NCBI RefSeq assembly: GCF_008728515.1 | Contig: NC_044976.1 | Span: 30,775,376-30,839,375, forward strand | Source of the DNA: Papio anubis | Lineage: Eukaryota; Chordata; Mammalia; Primates; Cercopithecidae | Direction of reading: 5' to 3' | Length of the DNA: 64,000 nt | Shown: in pieces, positions 53,966 through 64,000 of the stretch | How positions within the stretch are numbered: position 1 is the stretch's first letter | Layout: each line of letters begins with the position of its first letter | Notes under the pieces: generated by a model | Told to the model about the DNA's origin: nothing | Database searches by the model: none | Seen by the model: only the letters and a program-made list of their open reading frames with translations | Position numbers and translations under genes: made by a program

Positions 53966-54360
53966 GTTTGTTTTTTGTTTTGTTTTGTTTTTTGACACAG
54001 AATCTTGCTCTTTTGCCCAGGCTGGAGTGCAGTGGCGCCATCTTGGCTCGCTACAACCTCTAACTCCTAGGTTCAAGCAGTTCTCCTGTCCCACCCTCCC
54101 TAGTAGCTGGGACTATAGTCACCGCCACTACACACAGCTAATTTAGTAGTATTTTAGTAACGATTCTCTTGCCTCATCCTCCTGAGTAGCTGGGATTACA
54201 GGCACCTGCCACCATGCCTAGCTAAATTTTGTATTTAGTAGAGATGGGATTTCACCATATTGGTCAGGCTGGTCTGGAACTCCTGACCTCAGGTGATCCA
54301 CCTTCTTCGGCCTCCCAAAGTGCTGGGATTACAGGCGTGAGCCGCCGTGCCTAGCCCAGC
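53966..54360 (-). mobile_element. Nested antisense Alus
   Basis: A partial Alu (53966-54160) is followed by 'acgattctcttgcctcatcc' to 'ccgccgtgcctagccc' (54161-54360), a second 3'-lacking Alu. Confidence 0.85.
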
Positions 54361-54705
54361 CGCAGGTTTTTTTGAGGTCAGGAATTGTGTTGTAATCTTC
54401 TTTGTACTTACATTACGTTTGGAGCCATGTGTCCATTGATTCAGCAGTTAGTAAATATTTGGTAAATTGGTTTACTTAATGTTATTTCCTCTTCTTTCCC
54501 TTTTTTCATTTTTTTCTTTTCAATTTCTTTGCACCCTTTCCCCTTTTTTTCAATGAAAAATTTTAGTGAGCAAAATTATTAGCATACCCAACAATGGTTT
54601 GCTTTCCCTCCAACCTGTTGGTAGTGAGTGAGTAGTTAATTCCCATTTTATTCCATTAAACGTTTTACTTTTTCTCCAGAGTAATTAAGTAGAAAATGTG
54701 GCTCT
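54361..54705. other. T-rich intron 2 stretch
   Basis: Pyrimidine-rich tracts; nothing else recognised. Confidence 0.5.
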
Positions 54706-54992
54706 TGGCCAGGCACGGTGACTCTTGCCTGTAATTGCTGCACGTTGGGAGGCTGAGGTGGGTGGAAAATTTGAGGCCAGGAGTTCGAGACCAGCCTGGC
54801 CAACATGGTGAAATCCCATATCTACTAAAAATACAAAAATTAGCCAGGCATGGTGGCGGGTTCCTGTAGTCCCGGCTACTAGGAAGGCTGAGGTGTGAGA
54901 ATCACTTGAACCCAAGAGCCAGAGGTTGAAGTGAGCCAAGATCGCACCACTCCATTCCAGCTTGGGCGAAGGAGTGAGACTATTTATTTATA
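54706..54992 (+). mobile_element. Alu, followed by (GA)n
   Basis: 'ggccaggcacggtgactctt' to A9; (AG)n at 54999-55019. About 140 nt upstream of RBBP4 exon 3. Confidence 0.94.
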
Positions 54993-55128
54993 AAAAAAAA
55001 AGAGAGAGAGAGAGAGAAGAAAAGACTCTTAATGACTTTTCCCCTCTCTTAAAACCTGATTGTGTAGTAGTGACTTTTACGTACACGTATATTGTTGACC
55101 TCGCGGTCTCCTGATGTTACTAATTTGA

Positions 55129-55359
<231 letters not shown>

Positions 55360-55602
55360 TGAATTATAAAAGTTATATCCAGTTTGATAAACTGTGACTT
55401 TAGAAACAATATTTAAGCTTGAGGAAAGCCTGAGTTTGCAATGGTAGATATTTATATTAGAGTTGTAGATATCAGAAGAAATATTTAACACATCCTTGGT
55501 TCTGTACCTTCACAATAAACTTTTCTCAGCTGGTGCTGGCGGGGAGGATTTCTGCAATTGAAAGAAGCAGAAATATACTATATATTATTGCTGTACATTC
55601 TT

Positions 55603-55904
55603 TTCTTTTTTTTTTTTTTTTTTTTTTTTTTGAGGCGGTCTTGCTCTGTCCCCTGGCTGGAGTGCAGTGGCTGATCTCGGCTCCACCTGCAAGCTCGCTC
55701 TCGGGTTCCTGCCATTCTCCTGCCTCAGCCTCCCAAGTAGCTGGGACTGCAGGCACCTGCCACCCAGCCCGGCTAATTTTTTGTATTTTTAGTAGAGGCA
55801 GGGGGTTTCACCATGGTCTGGATCTCCCCAGGCTTGATCCCAGCCCAGCCTAGGCCTCCCAAAGTGCTGGGATTACAGGCGTGAAAGAGCCACCAGCCCG
55901 GCCT
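55603..55904 (-). mobile_element. AluYR with indels, first of two at one site
   Basis: TSD GCTGTACATTCTT at 55590-55602 and 55905-55917. Young type but with many single-base losses. Confidence 0.93.
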
Positions 55905-55926
55905 GCTGTACATTCTTGATTTATTT

Positions 55927-56212
55927 TTTATTTTTTTGTTCAGAATCTCGCTCTGTTGCCTAGGTTGGAGTGTAGTGGCGTGATCCTCACTCACTGCAAC
56001 CTCTGCCTCCCAGGTTCAAGCGATTCTCTTGCCTCATCCTCCTGAGTAGCTGGGATTACAGGCACCTGCCACCACGCCTAGCTAGTTTTTGTATTTTAGT
56101 AAGACAGGGTTCCTGGATTGGCCAGGCTGCTCTTGAACTCCTGACCTCATGTGATCCACCCACCTCAGCCTCCCAGAGTGCTGGAATTACAGGCTTGAGT
56201 CACCGCGCCCGT
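55927..56212 (-). mobile_element. Alu, second of two at one site
   Basis: Lies between the second (55905-55917) and third (56220-56232) copies of GCTGTACATTCTT. Confidence 0.93.
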
Positions 56213-56244
56213 CCATATTGCTGTACATTCTTAAGATGGGAGAT

Positions 56245-56529
56245 GCCGGGCACGGTGGCTCAAACCTATAATCAACACTTTGGGAAGGCTGAGCAGGGAT
56301 CACGAGGAGTCAGAATCGAACCATCCTGGCCCCAGCACAGTGAAACCCTGTCTCTACTAAAAATACACAAAAAAAAATTAGCTTGAGGCGGTGGCTGATA
56401 GTCCCAGCTACTCAGAGCTGAGGCAGAGAATGAGACAGGAGGCCAGGCTTTCAGTGAGCTGAGATCCGGCCACTGCACTCCAGCCCGGAGGCTGACAGAA
56501 GCTGAGACTCCGTCTCAAAAAAAAAAAAA
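56245..56529 (+). mobile_element. AluYR with indels, 12-bp TSD
   Basis: Flanked by AAGATGGGAGAT at 56233-56244 and 56530-56541. Confidence 0.94.
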
Positions 56530-56541
56530 AAGATGGGAGAT

Positions 56542-56904
56542 AACTACCCCTAAAGAGGTGAAAATTGGTTTGTGTGTGTGAGTAGGTGTAAATAATCTTA
56601 CTGGTTGATTGTCTAAAGCACAGATATGCACAAAGTACATAGGATATCTATGGTATTAAAATTTCGTGGGACTGGTGGGGAAGGGGTAGTTCTTAAAAGA
56701 TTTCTTAGAGGAGCAGTAATGAAAAAAAAGGTTGAGAAACACTAACTTAAATTACCCTTTCTAGGTTTAAAGTGGTAGAAATGACTTAACCATGGCACTC
56801 CCTATATGTATAGAAACTAAGTTCCAATGAGTTGTTTCATTATATCCTATTTTTAGGCCATAACCTAAGGGTTTAACTGATCATGACATGCTTACTCTTT
56901 CCCC
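56542..56904. other. Non-repetitive part of RBBP4 intron 3
   Basis: Nothing recognised. Confidence 0.5.
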
Positions 56905-57147
56905 TTTTTTTTGGAGATGGAGTCTTGCTCTGCCGCCCAGGCTGGAGTGCAGTGGTGCGATCTTGGCTCACTGCGACCTCCGCCTCCCAGGTTCAAGCGA
57001 GTCTCCTGCCTCAGCATCCTAAATAGCTGGGACTACAGGCATGCACCGCCATCCCTGGCTAATTTTTATATTTTTAGTAGAGACAAGGTTTCATCATGTT
57101 GGTCAGGCTGGTCTTGAACTCCTGACCTCAAATGATCCTCCTGCCTT
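56905..57147 (-). mobile_element. Alu lacking its 5' end
   Basis: 'ttttggagatggagtcttgc' to 'gatcctcctgcctttt'. Confidence 0.92.
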
Positions 57148-57204
57148 TTGTTCTTGCTGTTACTTAGGCACAAATACTCTAATTGGTAGTGTGATAAATT
57201 GTAA

Positions 57205-57345
57205 AACTACATATATGTGTGTGTATATATATTGTGTTTGTGTGTAAAATTATATAATTATATAATTTGATAAAATATACATATGATTTATATATTTTAT
57301 AATTTTGTAATATATATATAATTGTATATATAATTTTACACATAA
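57205..57345. repeat. AT/TA/TG simple repeat block
   Basis: About 140 nt of alternating TA/TG/AT with palindromic runs. Confidence 0.92.
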
Positions 57346-57389
57346 TGTTAAAAACACACCCCTTCTTCCATATAATAAACCTTTCCCCA

Positions 57390-57691
57390 GCCAGGTGCAG
57401 TGACTCACGCCTGTAATCCCAGCACTTTGGAAGGCTGAGACCAGTGGATCACTTGAGGTCAGAACTTCGAGACCAGCCTGGCCCAACATAGTGAAACCCT
57501 GTCTCTACTAAAAATAAAAAATTAGCCACGCGTGGTGGCATGCACCTGTAAGAACCCAGCTACTCAGGAGGCTGAGGCAAGATGGCATCACTTGAACTCA
57601 GGAGGCAGAGATAGCAGTGAGCCAAGATCTCACTATTGCACTCCAGCCTGGGCAAATAAAAAGGGGAAACTCCATCTCGAAAAACAAAACA
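57390..57691 (+). mobile_element. Alu
   Basis: 'agccaggtgcagtgactcac' to an AAAAC tail. Confidence 0.94.
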
Positions 57692-57894
57692 AAAACTTTT
57701 CCCCTGGATATCACTTGATGTATTGTGATGTATTGTTTTCTAAAGGATTTATCCTGTGTATTGGATCACTCATTAAACAAATATGTTGAGTAGTTTTGTA
57801 TGCCAAGTATAGAATATGCAATATAGGTTCAGAATTTGCTCTTGTGGCCTAATATAAGCAATTATATATAATATAAGGTCACCTACCTCCTTTC

Positions 57895-58250
57895 GATGGC
57901 TATATAGTAGACCATAATGATTCCTTATTGATTGACATTTAGATGGTTTCTAATTTTTTGACTTCAAAAGCATAGTTTTGCTATAGAAATACTCTCTAAG
58001 TAGAATGTTGTATCAAAGGGCAGGACCATTTTTTAATATAATTGATGCTGCTAAGTTGCACTCCAAAAAAAGATTTGAAGTCCCACAACAGCGTATGTAT
58101 TTATGTCTGTTTCTCCATGCCCTTGCCAACACTGGACTCAATAGAACTGATTCTCAGTTTACATTGCTTTTTTTATTTGTGATGTTGAGCTTACTTCATA
58201 TTTCCCTTGAGCTGCTTATTTATGTCTTTTGCCCATATTTCCTTTTGAGT
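57895..58250 (-). mobile_element. L1M-type LINE 3' fragment
   Basis: 'agatggtttctaattttttg', 'gatgctgctaagttgcactc' and 'ccatgcccttgccaacactg' match antisense L1 3' UTR. Confidence 0.75.
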
Positions 58251-58360
58251 ATCTCTTCGTATAAGGTAAATTACACCCTCTCCACCCAATAAATAGGTGC
58301 AGATCATTTTCTAGTTTAACCTAAAATCTTTAGTCCTGTTATTGATTAGAAGCTGTAAGT

Positions 58361-58790
58361 TGCTTTTTTAATGGGGCCTTGCTCTGTCATCCAGGCTGGA
58401 GTGCGCTGGCATGATCTTAGCTGACTGCAGCCTCCTTATGGGCTCAAATGATCCTCCCACCTATGCCTCCCAAGTAGCTCTAGCTATAGACGTACACCAC
58501 CATACCTGGATTTTTTATTTATTTTTATTTTATTTATTTTTTTTTTGAGTCGGAGTCTGGCTCTGCCGCCCAGGCTGTAGTACGGTGGCGCAATCTCTGC
58601 TCACTGTGACCACCGCCACCCGGGTTCAAGCTATTCTCCTGCCTCAGCCTCCCAAGTAGCTGGAATTACAGGCACCCGCCACTACATCCAGATAATTTAA
58701 TTTTTTTTTTTAAGAAATGGCGTGTCACTATGTTGCTCAGGCTGATCTTCAACTCTGGCCTCAATCTTTCCACCTCAGACCTCCCCATTC
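58361..58790 (-). mobile_element. Two overlapping antisense Alus
   Basis: An old Alu piece ('ggggccttgctctgtcatcc', 58373-58515) is followed by a second ('gagtcggagtctggctctgc', 58546 on), ending at 'cacctcagacctcc'. Confidence 0.85.
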
Positions 58791-58930
58791 AATGATTTCA
58801 TAAAGTATGTATTCATCTATTGTTGTCTTCTGGGACTTTTATGTTTGGGCCATTAAAACTTATTGTTCTGGTATTTGGTATGGAATCAGAATCCAGCCTT
58901 TTTTTCCTAAATGATTGAGTTTTTGTTGTT

Positions 58931-59214
58931 ATTTTGAGGCGGAGTCTTGCTTCGTCACCCAGGCTGGAGTGCAGTCGCACAGTCTCGGCTCACTGCAGCC
59001 TCTGCTTCCTGGGCTCAAGCAATCCTCCTGCCTCAGCATCCTGAGTAGCTGGGATTGCAGGCATGCGCCACCATGCCCAGCCGATTTCCATTGTATTTTT
59101 TGTGGAGGAGTGGGTCTCACCACATTGCCCAGGCTAGTCTGAAAACTCCTGGGCTCATGCAGTTCACCCACTTTGGCCTCCCGAAGTTCTGGGCTTATAG
59201 GCCTGAGCCAGTAA
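58931..59214 (-). mobile_element. Alu (AluJ/S)
   Basis: 'ttttgaggcggagtcttgct' to 'ggcctgagccagtaagcc'. Confidence 0.92.
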
Positions 59215-59227
59215 GCCAAAAAAATTT

Positions 59228-60003
59228 TTTGTATTCAGTCAACCATTGATGGACACTTGGGTTGATTCCGTATCTTTGCTATTGTGTATAATGCTACAGT
59301 GAACATAACAAGTGCATGTGTCTTTTTGGTAGAACGATTTCTTTTATTTTGGGTATATACCCAGTAATGGGATTGCTGGGTTGAATGGTAGTTCTATTTT
59401 TAGTTCTTTGTGGGTTTTTTGTGTTTTTTTTTGTTTTTGAGACGGAGTTTCACTCTTGTTGCTGGAGTAAAGTAAGTGGCGTGATCTCGGCTCACTGCAG
59501 TCTGCGCCTCCGAAGTTCAAGCAGTTCTTCTGCCTCAGCTCCCCGAGTATCTGGGATTACAGGCATGCCCCACCACACCCGGCTAATTTTGTATTTTTAG
59601 TAGAGACAGAGTTTCTCCATATTGGTCAGGCTGGTCTCAAACTCCCAACCTCAGGTGGTCCACCTGCGTCAGCCTCCCAAAGTGCTGGGATTATAGGCGT
59701 GAGCCACCATGCCTGGCCCTATTTTTAGTTCTTTGAGAAATCTCCACAGACTGCTTTTCACAGTTGCTGAACTAATTTGCATTCCCACCAGTAGTGTCTA
59801 AGTGTTCCCTTTTCTCTGCAGCCTCACCATGTTATTTTTTGACTTTTTAATAGCCATTCTGACTGGTGTGAGAGGCATCTATCTGTTTTGATTTGCATTT
59901 CTCTGATAAATGGTGATGTTGATCTTTTTTTCCACATTCATTGTCCACTTATATATCTTCTTTTGAGAAGTGTCTGTTCATGTCCTTTGCCCACTTTTTA
60001 TCT
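59228..60003 (-). mobile_element. L1P LINE fragment with nested Alu
   Basis: Antisense ORF2-end/3' region: 'accattgatggacacttggg', 'tgggtatatacccagtaatg', 'ccagtagtgtctaagtgttc', 'ctgactggtgtgagaggcat'. Split by an Alu at 59411-59718 and bounded by another at 60004. Non-coding. Confidence 0.92.
59411..59718 (-). mobile_element. Alu nested in L1, 17-bp TSD
   Basis: CTATTTTTAGTTCTTTG at 59394-59410 and 59719-59735. Confidence 0.96.
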
Positions 60004-60301
60004 TTCTTTTTTTTTTTTTTTTTGAGACAGTCTCGCTCTGTCGCCCAGGCTGGAGCGCAGTGTGGCGATCTTGGCTCACGGCAACCTCTGCCCCCTGGGT
60101 TCAAGTGATTCTCCTGCCTCATCCTCCTGAGTAGCTGGGATTACAGGCGTGCACCACCGTGCCCGGCTTATTTTGTATTTTTTGTAGGGATGGGGTTTCA
60201 CTATATTGGCCAGGTTGGTGTCAAACTCCTGACCTCATGATCCACCCGCGTCAGCCTCCCAGAGTGCTGGGATTATAGGCGTGAGCCACCATGCCCAGCC
60301 T
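60004..60301 (-). mobile_element. Alu
   Basis: Poly-T then 'gagacagtctcgctctgtcg' to 'ccaccatgcccagcc'. Confidence 0.95.
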
Positions 60302-60329
60302 AGTTTTGTTTTTTAAGAAACTGGTATCT

Positions 60330-60632
60330 CGCCCAGGCGCAGTGGCTGGCATCTGTAATTCCAGCACTTTGGGAGGCTGAGGCATGTGGATCACGAGGTC
60401 AGGAGTTCAAGACAAGCCTGGCCAACATGGTAAAACCCCATCTCTACTAAAAATACAAAAAATTAGCTGGACGTGGTGGTACGTGCCTGTAGTCCCAGCT
60501 ACTTGGAAGGCTGAGGCAGTAGAATGGCTTGAACCCGGGAGGCGGAGGTTGCAGTGAGCCGAGATTGCGCTACTACTGCACTCCAGCCTGGTTAATGAGC
60601 AAGACTCATTCTCAGAAAAAATAAAAATAAGT
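60330..60632 (+). mobile_element. Alu
   Basis: 'gcccaggcgcagtggctggc' to an A-rich tail. Confidence 0.94.
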
Positions 60633-60689
60633 AAGTGATGTCTCTGGTCTTTAGTCCAAGTTTATAATAAATTATTATATATTTTACTG

Positions 60690-60915
60690 AAGCTGGTATT
60701 CTTAGTTGTAAGGTTCATGGGCTCAAAAAGTGGCTCAATGGTAAAATTCATATGGTAGTTACCTTGTTTGAGGACATAGTATTGACTGGGAAGACACCGT
60801 TCGTACCTTCTGGGATGGGAATGTTTTATATTTTGACCTGGTGCGTACATATGTAAAAATTCATCAAACTACAACAACTTGTGCACCTTTACTATATCAT
60901 GTTATACCTCATGTT
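60690..60915 (+). mobile_element. L1M-type LINE 3' end
   Basis: 'ttctgggatgggaatgtttt', 'atatgtaaaaattcatcaaa' and 'catgttatacctcatg' fit old L1 3' ends. Confidence 0.7.
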
Positions 60916-61046
60916 TGTTTTAATATTATTTATATGGAGAGAAGCCAGCAAAATAGGAAGGCAAGTTGATACCTCAGCCTTTCTTTTCTACTTCAGATTG
61001 GCCTTTTCACATACCAGTTTCAACACCTATTTATTTATATTACTAT

Positions 61047-61178
61047 ATGTGTATTTTTTCAGACAGAGGTCTCACTCTGTTGCCCAGGCTGGAATGCAGT
61101 GGTGTGATCACAGCTTACTGCATTCTCAGCCTCCCAAGCAGTTAGGATTATAGTCATGTGCCACCGCAGTCAGCCCCT
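61047..61178 (-). mobile_element. Alu monomer
   Basis: 'tttcagacagaggtctcact' to 'ccaccgcagtcagcc'. Confidence 0.85.
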
Positions 61179-61245
61179 GAAGTGTTTTTTAAATGCAGTT
61201 TACATTTATTTTTCTAATCCTGTCAATTTTTTATTTTTTATTTAC

Positions 61246-61471
61246 CTTTTTTTTTTTTGGAAATGGAGTCTAGCTCTGTCGCTCAGGCTGGAGTACAGTG
61301 GCGCGATCTCGGCTTACTGCAACTCCACCTCCCGGGTTCACGCCATTCTGCCTCAACCTCCTGAGTAGCTGGGACTACAGGTGCCTGCCACCATGCCCAG
61401 CTAATTGTTTTTGTATTTTTAGTAGAGATGGGGTTTCACTGTGTTAGCCAGGATAGTCTTGATCTCCTGAA
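61246..61471 (-). mobile_element. Alu lacking its 5' end
   Basis: 'ttttttggaaatggagtcta' to 'agtcttgatctcctga'. Confidence 0.92.
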
Positions 61472-61749
61472 CCCTGTCAAATTTAACATTGAGGGGTATG
61501 TGCAACTTTGGTAACACTGATGTAATAAGTTCTGATAACCCATAACATTGGGCCAGCCCAGTTTTCAATTTTGAATACACTAAGTTCTTACTACTGTAGT
61601 TTTGTTTATGGTGAAGGAGGCCTATGTTTAATATATGCCCGATACTGAAATAACCAACGTTATGTAGTGGTTATCCCTTGCTTCATGGGCTCTGTGCCAG
61701 CTGTGGCTTCTCCTTTGTTATTGGTGCCTCTTTTCTGGCAGCTATCGTT

Positions 61750-62058
61750 TTTTTTTGTTTGTTTGTTTGTTTTTTCTGAGACAGAGTTTCTCTCTGTCGC
61801 CCAAACTGTAGCGTAGTGGCGCAATCTTGGCTCAGTGCAACCTCTGCCTCCTGAGTTCAAGCGATTCTCCTGCCTCAGCCTCCAGAGCAGCTGGGACTAT
61901 AGGCACGTGCCACTACGCCCAGCTAATTTTTGTATTTTTAGTAGAGAAGGGGTTTTGCCATATTGGCCATGCTGGTGTCGAACTCCTGACCTCGTGATCC
62001 ACCCATCTCGGCCTCCCAAAGTGCTGGGATTACAGATGTGAGCCACTATGCCCAGCCA
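61750..62058 (-). mobile_element. Alu
   Basis: (TTTG)n then 'gagacagagtttctctctgt' to 'ccactatgcccagcc'; followed by T6 then G8. Confidence 0.94.
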
Positions 62059-62064
62059 CTTTTT

Positions 62065-62392
62065 TGGGGGGGGTGTCATTGGAGATATGATGAGGATTCA
62101 GTTCCAAATCACTGCAGTAAAGCAAATATATAAAGCAAACCACACAGATTTTTTGTATGTTTACATTTTACTGTAGTCTCCTAAGCGTGCAATAGCATTA
62201 TGCCTAAAAAACAATGTACATACCTTAATTTGGAAATACTTCATTGCTAAAAAAAAAAATGCTGACCCAGAAGCACCAACTGAACACATGTTGGGAAAAT
62301 GGCACTAATAGACTTACTCAATGCAGGGTTGCTGTAACCTTCAATTGGGGAAAAAACATATCTGTGATGCACAATAAAACGAGCTGTGCCTG
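62065..62392. mobile_element. Internally deleted Tigger1-type DNA transposon
   Basis: Both Tigger1 ends are kept ('gtgtcattggagatatgatg' and 'acaataaaacgagctgtgcc', ending CCTG-TA), with only about 330 nt between; 'gcaatagcattatgcctaaa' and 'gttgggaaaatggcactaat' are landmarks. The transposase region is absent. Confidence 0.85.
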
Positions 62393-62670
62393 TACTTAGA
62401 CTGAAGTTTCTTGAGATACATACCATATATGCCTTGTTTTTTCATAGATTGTAGATGCTTGTGGGCTGGAGTTATGGGAAAAATTAGTTTAATGTGGGAT
62501 TTTTTTCTCCTTTAGAATCTATCTTGAATTTTTATTTTTAGGTTTTTAGCCTGTGTGAAACGTTTGCTTTTCAAAAGTTATTTTGAAGTTGAAAGTTATC
62601 TAATATGCCAGCCATACCACCCATGTATGTCTTTGCCTTCTGAAAAGATGTTTGTCCTTCAAAGAATAAC
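62393..62670. other. Non-repetitive part of RBBP4 intron 3
   Basis: Nothing recognised. Confidence 0.5.
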
Positions 62671-62684
62671 ACTAGGCCCGGCCC

Positions 62685-62977
62685 AGTGGCTCTCTCATGT
62701 AATCCCAGCACTTTGGGAGAATGAAGCGGATAGATTATCTGAGGTCAAGAGTTTAAGACCAGTTTGGCTACCGTGATGAAACCCCATCTCTACTAAAAAT
62801 ATAAAAATTACCTGGGCGTGGTGGCACATGGCGGCAATCCCAGCTACTTGGGGGGCTGAAGCAGGAGAATCGCTTGAACCCAGGAGGCAGAGGTTGCAGT
62901 GAGCCGAGATTGCGCCACTGCACTCCAGTCTGGATGACAGAGCAAGACCCTGTCTAAAAAAAAAGAAAAAGAAAAAA
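62685..62977 (+). mobile_element. Alu with TSD
   Basis: Flanked by AAAGAATAACACT / AAAGAATAGCACT. Confidence 0.94.
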
Positions 62978-63029
62978 AAGAATAGCACTGCATAGCAATG
63001 CGATTGACAGAATATTTTTATTTATTTTT

Positions 63030-63180
63030 AAGTTACTCTCACAACTTCTTTGCTTTGTGGATAAGGTATTTGAGGCTCAGAAACTGAAGGCCTTCCCTGG
63101 ATCACCAAACTAAGTAAGTGACAGAGCCACTTAGGGACCTGAGTCTGACTCTTACTTTGGAACTTTTGCAACCATATCAT
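63030..63180 (+). mobile_element. MIR SINE
   Basis: 'gtatttgaggctcagaaact', 'aagtaagtgacagagccact' and 'gggacctgagtctgactctt' follow the MIR core and 3' half. Confidence 0.88.
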
Positions 63181-63690
63181 GCTGCCTTCTATTACTCTTT
63201 GATCATTAACTACCTTTGTTTATATATTGCTTTGCCAAGATTTACATAATCACACATTATATTGTTATACATATTATAATGGTACTTGAGAGAACTCTCT
63301 AAGTGCATATAGTAGTCATGTGTGAATAAAAAATGTTTTCATCTAGTTGTTGCCTACCTGGTTTATTTCAACCAGGGACTTTGGTTGGCGTGTGTAAGTG
63401 GGTGTAGCAAAATGGAACTGGCTGCTGTGGCTCTGTTTTTCCTCACTGAAATAAAAGAAACACTGTAAGGAGAAGATAAACGGCATGATGGTATTTCAGA
63501 ACATTCATCCCAAACTAGAGCTTCAGACAAGCGATGCAAGAAGAGCACTTCAGTGTTTAGCACATTGTATGCTTAATATTCATTATAGTAGTAGCATTGG
63601 TTTTATTTATTCGGCATACTTATTTGTACTTTGAAATTTGAAAACTTCATTAAGATCTGTTTTTGAAGTATGTGGGCAAAGGATAACCCA
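63181..63690. other. Non-repetitive part of RBBP4 intron 3
   Basis: Nothing recognised; a 66-codon minus frame at 63363-63563 has no family match. Confidence 0.5.
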
Positions 63691-63691
63691 G

Positions 63692-64000
63692 GTGCCGAGA
63701 CAAGTGACTGAAGGCACAAACTGTTTCAGTATAATAAAGAAAATAGTTAAAATAAAGAATAGTTATAATACAAAGTAGATATAGAGATGATCTTGGACAT
63801 TATCAGTCATTGGTATAATCATTATTAATCATCAACTTTTAATATTACTCCTTGTTGTATTACTAATATAACCAAGGAATAACTGGTGGGTATAGGGTCA
63901 GGTGCTGAAGGGACATTTTGAGAAGTGAGCTAGAAGGCAAGAGGTGAGCCCTCTGTCAGGCCCACATAAGGGCCGCTTGAGGGCTCCTTGGTCAAATGGT
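63692..64000. mobile_element. Possible LTR start, cut by window edge
   Basis: 'aggtgccgagacaagtgact' through 'agggccgcttgagggctcct' is a sequence I associate with an ERV LTR. It runs off the window, so class and orientation are unproven. Confidence 0.35.

Overview
This is primate nuclear DNA from an Old World monkey (macaque/baboon/guenon-type). Split mammalian exons sit in a very dense field of Alu elements (about 100 copies by my count, roughly 40% of the window). Several young Alus carry what I recall as the cercopithecoid AluYR/YRa markers ('ggctcaagcctg' at the head, 'gagatccggcc' in the right arm, a 'gaggtggcggg' linker), for example at 22421-22720, 51866-52163 and 2585-2900. The genus cannot be resolved by eye.

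Two protein-coding genes are supported exon by exon, arranged head to head. (1) ZBTB8OS (archease), on the minus strand, has its complete coding sequence here: seven exons between 47209 (ATG) and 15884 (end of the stop), summing to 504 nt = 167 codons plus stop. All phases match and all splice sites are GT-AG. Archease activates the RTCB tRNA-ligase complex. (2) RBBP4 (RbAp48), on the plus strand, has its ATG at 47987. Coding exons 1-3 are present (residues 1-104 of about 425) and the rest of the gene runs off the right edge. RBBP4 is a WD40 histone chaperone of CAF-1, NuRD, Sin3 and PRC2. The two ATGs are 777 nt apart and share a bidirectional promoter region, CpG-rich on the RBBP4 side, with ETS-, YY1-, E-box-, CCAAT- and E2F-like motifs.

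Layout: 1-15883 lies 3' of ZBTB8OS and holds Alus, three ERV LTR pieces and an unexplained CpG-rich patch at about 5.0-6.0 kb. 15884-47209 is ZBTB8OS with its long introns; intron 1 alone is about 18.1 kb and contains most of the nested transposon clusters, an ERVK-like LTR, an ERV1-like LTR, an ERVL-like LTR and a fragmented Charlie element. 47210-47986 is the shared promoter. 47987-64000 is the 5' part of RBBP4, with introns of 589 nt, 6415 nt and more than 8.7 kb.

The repeats form a layered record: ancient L2/MIR/L1M/Tigger/Charlie fragments, THE1/MST and ERV LTRs, then Alus, many with target-site duplications that can be read directly. There is one 100-N gap (1629-1728). Several patches (33.8-34.1, 36.4-42.7, 50.07-50.64 and 55.6-56.5 kb) contain Alus riddled with single-base deletions and look like uncorrected long-read gap fill. 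I found no tRNA, rRNA, CRISPR or bacterial-type feature and no new protein-coding gene. Nearly all other open frames in the window are translated Alu sequence.
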